From: Paraburkholderia xenovorans LB400 | GTDB taxonomy: Bacteria > Pseudomonadota > Gammaproteobacteria > Burkholderiales > Burkholderiaceae | Assembly (NCBI RefSeq): GCF_000013645.1 | Contig: NC_007951.1 | Location: 2,852,001-2,916,000, forward strand | Length of the DNA stretch: 64,000 nt | Reading direction: 5' to 3' | Part shown: positions 60,243 to 64,000 of the stretch, piece after piece | How the letters are laid out: each line of letters opens with the position of its first letter | Position numbering within the stretch: position 1 is the stretch's first letter | Translations under genes and position numbers: made by a program | Notes under the pieces: model-generated | Seen by the model: the letters and a program-made list of their open reading frames with translations, nothing else | Databases searched by the model: none | Told to the model about the DNA's origin: nothing

Positions 60243-60818
60243 ATGTCTGACGGACCATTCAGAAATGCCGCGTTAAGTAGCCGCTGGAAGGTATACGGCC
60301 AGAAATTGGTCAGCGATGCCACGAATGCTGAAGAGCGCATGGCGCAGGCCTGCCACAGCATGATTGGCGACGTTGACATGAAGGTCTTCCAACCGCTTTT
60401 AGGCGAACTCCATGCGCATGCCCGACGTCCCCAAATGGACCTGGACCCCGTGGCATCGATTGAGACGATCTTTGACAGCCATCCAATACTGCCTCTGGCC
60501 GATTTTCTGCGCAGGCATTTGGTCGCCAATCTCAGGGATCAAATCTCTCCAGAGAAAGCACTTGACCGAGCACTGGAAAGCACGACCAAAGAGTGGATTG
60601 GCACCACCAAGAACCGCCTCGACGAACAATGCATCCGCGCCCGCGACCTTGGAGACATGAAACTTGAGGATTATCGCAAAGGGCTTGAACGAAACCACGA
60701 GACGTTTTCCTCCATCAAGGTCGAGGAACTCTGCGCTGCTTTGGCCTCAGGCAATAAGCGCGCATTTAGTGAGGCGCTTCAGAAAAAACTCGGCGTAGAT
60801 GAGGGCCCCGAAGAATGA
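60243..60818 (+). CDS. Unknown 191-aa protein, first gene of the QueC-like operon
   Basis: A soluble, mostly helical, charged protein starting MSDGPFRNAALSSRWKVYGQ, with no signal peptide or known motif. Start at 60243 follows GGAGGG; the frame to 60171 would include the promoter. Its stop overlaps the QueC-like start (ATGA, 60815-60818), so the two are made together. In Qat and type IV CBASS systems a QueC-like enzyme modifies a partner protein encoded next to it; this protein is the natural candidate partner here, though I see no sequence similarity to QatB. Confidence 0.8.
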   Translation: MSDGPFRNAALSSRWKVYGQKLVSDATNAEERMAQACHSMIGDVDMKVFQPLLGELHAHARRPQMDLDPVASIETIFDSHPILPLADFLRRHLVANLRDQISPEKALDRALESTTKEWIGTTKNRLDEQCIRARDLGDMKLEDYRKGLERNHETFSSIKVEELCAALASGNKRAFSEALQKKLGVDEGPEE

Positions 60819-62191
60819 GCACTATTCCCAAAAAGCCGGCTAGATCTGACAAGCGCCTCGTTGTTCTCGAGAATGGGCAGAAGCGGGGCCGCGCTGTCCC
60901 TAAAGACGCTGTGATCGCCGAAGTTGGCCAGCATATTTGCTTTAATGCATCAGCTCTGGACAGCTTCGACGTCGAGGGCTGCAAACCAATTCACTTCAAT
61001 ATGCTGGTTCTCTGCGCCGCAGTTGAGTTCGCTGATCGCTATTGGAAACGTCCGATGGGCTGGCGCCGCATCTTGCATGTGACCCTTCCGGTTGCCGATC
61101 CAAGGAATTGGCAAAAATCTGAGGTTCTGCAGAGCCTCCATGATGTCCTCAACCACCTGACCGGCGACACTTGGCAGTTTACCTTTGTCCAGGCGAAGGC
61201 CCCTTCGCCTATTGGCACGCGGCAGTTGCCTCTGGACTTCGGCAAAACCAAGACCTTTGCCGTTGCCTACAGCAATGGTTTGGACTCGCGTGCCGTGTCT
61301 GCTTTGAGCGGCGACGAGGGCGAGGCCCTTTGTATCCGGGTTGCTGGAAATCGCCAACCCCGCAAGGACGGCGATAGTTACTTCACTCACATCCCATTCA
61401 ATATCAGTGGATACCGCGGCAATGAGAGTAGCTTCCGTTCGCGCGGCTTTCAATTTGCAGCAGTAACAGCGATTGCCGCACAACTCTCAAACGTGACGCG
61501 AATTGTGGTTCCAGAGAGCGGCCAAGGCGCGCTTGGACCGGTGCTGCTTCCGCTCTACGGCGTTTACGCCGACTATCGCAACTATCCAACTTTCTTCCGG
61601 AAGATGGAACGGTTCATCAAGGCTCTGCAAGGCTATCAGGTAAGGTTTGAGCAGCCGCGCCTGTGGTTCACGAAAGGCCAAACATTAAGCGCATTTTTGC
61701 GCATACCCGGAAAGTCCGGAGAGCATCTTAAGAGTACTCGGTCCTGTTGGCAAACACGCCGCGTCGTAAATGTCGGCAGCAGGAAGCAGTGCGGGCTGTG
61801 TGCGGCCTGCTTACTGAGACGCTTGAGTCTGCATGCCGCTGGCGTCAGCGAGGCGCCTGACACCTATGTTGTATCCGACCTCGCTGCTTCTAATGTGGAT
61901 GACGCTTTGTCGGTCATTCCTCAAAAAGCTGATCGGGACATCATGGTCGAATATGGAAGCGTCGGTATGCGTCATCTGCAGCACCTCGCGGACATGGCCG
62001 ATCTATCTGATGACGTTCTACGCGCGTACGCCTCGCAAATTGCGGCCGCGACCGAGAACACCTACGAGGAAACGTTGAAAAAACTGAAGTTGATGTTGGC
62101 ATCGCATGCCAAGGAATGGCGAGCATTTCTGTCCGCTCAAGGGCAACAGAGCTTCCTGAACAACTGGATGGATGGAGGACGCTATGGCTGA
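60815..62191 (+). CDS. QueC-like (7-cyano-7-deazaguanine synthase family) protein, QatC-related
   Basis: A 458-aa protein. Residues 1-140 are an N-terminal extension absent from housekeeping QueC. The ATP pyrophosphatase loop is AVAYSNGLDSRAVSAL (near residue 150; SGG-L-DS in QueC becomes SNGLDS). A zinc-binding region follows: SCWQT, then QCGLCAACLLRRLSLHAAG, like the C-x-n-CGxCxxC-xxR of QueC. A long helical tail ends the protein. This matches the diverged QueC-like group used in antiphage systems (QatC, Cap9) better than queuosine synthesis, and no queD/queE is nearby. Coupled to both neighbours by overlaps. Confidence 0.82.
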   Translation: MSTIPKKPARSDKRLVVLENGQKRGRAVPKDAVIAEVGQHICFNASALDSFDVEGCKPIHFNMLVLCAAVEFADRYWKRPMGWRRILHVTLPVADPRNWQKSEVLQSLHDVLNHLTGDTWQFTFVQAKAPSPIGTRQLPLDFGKTKTFAVAYSNGLDSRAVSALSGDEGEALCIRVAGNRQPRKDGDSYFTHIPFNISGYRGNESSFRSRGFQFAAVTAIAAQLSNVTRIVVPESGQGALGPVLLPLYGVYADYRNYPTFFRKMERFIKALQGYQVRFEQPRLWFTKGQTLSAFLRIPGKSGEHLKSTRSCWQTRRVVNVGSRKQCGLCAACLLRRLSLHAAGVSEAPDTYVVSDLAASNVDDALSVIPQKADRDIMVEYGSVGMRHLQHLADMADLSDDVLRAYASQIAAATENTYEETLKKLKLMLASHAKEWRAFLSAQGQQSFLNNWMDGGRYG

Positions 62192-63374
62192 TTTGAATGA
62201 GCTGACCGCACAGGAAATAGGACGCCGCCTGCGAATAGCGCGAGAGAACGCTGCCATTCGACAAGAGGATGCGGCCCAGATCATCGGCGTTTCCCGACCC
62301 ACGCTCGTATCCATCGAGAAGGGCGTACGCCGCGTGCGTATTCAGGAAATCCAGTTACTCGGCCGCCACTACGGCGTATCGGTGAACGCCCTGCTCCGCC
62401 GGGAAGCCGTCCACGTCGACTTAGTGCCTCGCTTTCGCAAATTGCGTGAGACAGAGGACGCGCAAACCGCTGAAGCCATTCGGCTATTCAACGACTTGAT
62501 TAAGGCGGATGTAGAAATGGAGAACATACTCGGCATCCAGCGCCGACGAAATTACCCACCGGAGCGCGGCCTCAATGAGGGCGACGTCACGGCACTCGCC
62601 GAAAAGCATGCAAAGGAATTGCGCGACTGGCTTGGTCTTGGCCCGGGACCGATCGCCGACATTTTTTCGGTAATCGAGCTGGATCTCGGCATACGCTTGT
62701 ATCAACGTCGCCTTGCTTCCAACTCGAAGATTGCGGGCCTCTTTAGCTACGATGAAAACATTGGTGCCTGCATTCTTCTCAACGCTAGCCATCCACTACC
62801 CCGGCGCATCCAGTCCGCGGCGCATGAGCTCGGTCACTTCTATGGCACGCGTCAGACTCCGGAGGTGCTCGAAGAAGATGAGAAATTTCTGTCACGCGAC
62901 GAACGCTACGCCAATGCTTTTGGTCGTGCCTTCCTGACGCCGGCCGAAAGTTTCTCGGAAAGCTTCGGCCAATTGAAGCAAATTACCGGCAAGACGACCC
63001 GGCGTCTAATAATTCTCCTGGCCCAACAGTACAACATATCGCGGCAGGCGTGCTGCCTCCGGCTCGAGGAATTAGGACTTGCCAAGAAAGGTACCTGGGT
63101 CTGGTTCGAAAACAATGGCGGCATCACCGATGAGCACGCTCGGGAGGTTCTCGGCGAAATGACTGAACGCCGAGATCCTGCGAAAAGCGATGCCGACCGC
63201 CCCATCTCCCACCGCCTGAGCCTGATGGCACATGCTGCCTGGAAACGCGAATTGATGTCGGAAGGACAATTGGCGGAGCTACTGAAGCTAGGCCGAGTGG
63301 AGGTACGCGGCATTATCGATCAAATCGAGCTTGAGGAAAGGGATACGGATGAACTGCTCAAGCTCCCGGATTGA
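62184..63374 (+). CDS. XRE-family regulator fused to ImmA/IrrE-type metallopeptidase
   Basis: A 396-aa protein. Residues 8-65 form an XRE helix-turn-helix (IGRRLRIARENAAIRQEDAA, then ISVSRPT-like GVSRPTLVSIEKGVRRVR). The middle part is a COG2856 peptidase with zinc motif HELGH (SAAHELGHFYG, near 214). Such proteins repress their own operon and release it by proteolysis. Start at 62184 (MADLNELT) follows GGAGGA and overlaps the QueC-like gene by 8 bp; Met at 62172 would include the ribosome site. Likely binds the TGACA-T-TGTCA operator upstream of the operon. Confidence 0.92.
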   Translation: MADLNELTAQEIGRRLRIARENAAIRQEDAAQIIGVSRPTLVSIEKGVRRVRIQEIQLLGRHYGVSVNALLRREAVHVDLVPRFRKLRETEDAQTAEAIRLFNDLIKADVEMENILGIQRRRNYPPERGLNEGDVTALAEKHAKELRDWLGLGPGPIADIFSVIELDLGIRLYQRRLASNSKIAGLFSYDENIGACILLNASHPLPRRIQSAAHELGHFYGTRQTPEVLEEDEKFLSRDERYANAFGRAFLTPAESFSESFGQLKQITGKTTRRLIILLAQQYNISRQACCLRLEELGLAKKGTWVWFENNGGITDEHAREVLGEMTERRDPAKSDADRPISHRLSLMAHAAWKRELMSEGQLAELLKLGRVEVRGIIDQIELEERDTDELLKLPD

Positions 63375-64000
63375 TATCGTGAACCAATGGGTTCTCGACA
63401 CCAGCGTACTAATTAACCTTCACGCGTGCAAATATGGTGAACGAATCCTCTCGGCAATCCCGAACGACATTCTCGTTCCAGAAATTGTCGCAGGAGAACT
63501 GGAACATGAGAGAAGCCGTAAAAATGGCGAGTACAGCTTTCTGCGAGCGCTTGTGGCAGATCGAATCGTTACGGTCGTCAGCCTGACCGATGCCGAGTAT
63601 CCAATGTTTCACGAACTTACATCGACATCTCCGTCGCTGGACGATGGTGAGGCCGCGACGATTGCGATCGCCGCCTCCAGACAACTTCGGCCGGTTATTG
63701 ATGAACGAAGGGGGCGAACACGCGCCAGCACACTGCTGCCAGCGTTAGTGCCGCACTGGTCGCTAGACCTCCTTCGGCATCCGACGGTCATCGCCACACT
63801 TGGTCTCCAACATGCTGTAGACGCGCTATATCACGCCCTACGCGACGGTCGCATGCGGATTCCCTCGGAAAGTGCGGATGACGTTATCGCACTCATAGGC
63901 GTGGAGCGGTCGCGCGACTGCACGTGCCTCCCTGGGTACCGCGAACGATTTTTTGACAGTCAGAACCATAAAGATGGTGACTTCACCGCGTTGACGGCGC
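63349..64000 (+). CDS. PIN-domain nuclease (partial, runs off window end)
   Basis: At least 217 residues. A typical PIN start, NQWVLDTSVLINLHACKYGE (first Asp), is followed by EIVAGELEHE (Glu) and SLDDGEAATIAIAASRQL (Asp), then a fourth acidic site in PVIDERRGR. ATG at 63349 overlaps the XRE-ImmA gene by 26 bp and has AAAGG upstream; GTG at 63379 is an alternative. PIN proteins are RNases, often toxins, and XRE-ImmA/PIN pairs are known as toxin-antitoxin-like modules. It continues to the window end without a stop. Confidence 0.82.
   Translation, partial: MNCSSSRIDIVNQWVLDTSVLINLHACKYGERILSAIPNDILVPEIVAGELEHERSRKNGEYSFLRALVADRIVTVVSLTDAEYPMFHELTSTSPSLDDGEAATIAIAASRQLRPVIDERRGRTRASTLLPALVPHWSLDLLRHPTVIATLGLQHAVDALYHALRDGRMRIPSESADDVIALIGVERSRDCTCLPGYRERFFDSQNHKDGDFTALTA

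Noticed and set aside
60815..62191. Housekeeping queC for queuosine synthesis
   Set aside because: Much longer than QueC (about 220-240 aa), with an altered SNGLDS loop, a lower-GC island context and no queD/queE/queF.

Overview
The window looks like a chromosome or chromid segment of a Burkholderia/Paraburkholderia-type betaproteobacterium. This is inferred from the GC-rich coding style with long antisense shadow ORFs, OmpC-like and MipA/OmpV outer-membrane proteins, NarL-type two-component pairs, and a stress block closely resembling the low-oxygen-activated (lxa) locus known from Burkholderia cenocepacia. No rRNA, tRNA or CRISPR was seen.

Region 1 (1 to about 30 kb) is a low-oxygen persistence block. 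It holds CBS/BON, Hsp20 and BON proteins, an APH-like/P-loop kinase, a K+ channel, Acg-like and SagB-like nitroreductases, acetyl-CoA synthetase plus an acetate-type permease, three Zn alcohol dehydrogenases, four universal stress proteins, an HPF/RaiA-like protein, ChrA, oleate hydratase, a flavodoxin, a cytochrome c and several small conserved proteins. Thirteen FNR-type boxes (TTGAY-N4-RTCAA and close variants) lie in the intergenic gaps of this block and none was noticed elsewhere. A histidine kinase, a response regulator, a degenerate stand-alone receiver and an FNR-family regulator sit in the middle. The fnr gene is split by a 1282-bp IS3-family element with a 3-bp target duplication (ACG), so the presumed local activator is broken.

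Region 2 (30 to 38 kb) is mixed: a NUDIX hydrolase, a ThDP-dependent pyruvate-oxidase-like enzyme, a hybrid histidine kinase, a YghU-like GST and a Bcr/CflA-type MFS exporter.

Region 3 (38 to 53 kb) is a divergent catabolic cluster without an obvious named counterpart. A PqqC/CADD-like diiron protein with all six expected metal ligands, an aldehyde dehydrogenase, a GlcG/HbpS protein, a 2Fe-2S ferredoxin reductase, an ornithine-cyclodeaminase/ketimine-reductase homologue, an MFS transporter and a RidA deaminase lie on the minus strand. Two 2Fe-2S ferredoxins, an unknown 112-aa protein and an alpha/beta hydrolase lie on the plus strand. A chemoreceptor lacking a periplasmic sensor, a porin, a large membrane transporter and a TerC-family protein follow. 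GTATAC-centred palindromes precede the two divergent operons, the chemoreceptor and the porin, suggesting one regulator for sensing, uptake and breakdown of the same compound. Imine-handling genes (RidA, OCD) hint at a nitrogenous substrate.

Region 4 (53 to 57.5 kb) has a NarL-type two-component pair, a MipA/OmpV protein and a truncated, frameshifted porin.

Region 5 (57.5 to 64 kb) is a lower-GC island. It begins with a decayed tyrosine integrase and a cluster of ACCGTCA repeats, followed by a PIN-like protein and a compact operon: an unknown 191-aa protein, a QueC-like enzyme, an XRE-ImmA/IrrE protein and a PIN nuclease running off the window. The operon has a near-consensus promoter overlapped by a TGACA-T-TGTCA palindrome. 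It looks like an uncharacterised defence or toxin-antitoxin-type cassette.
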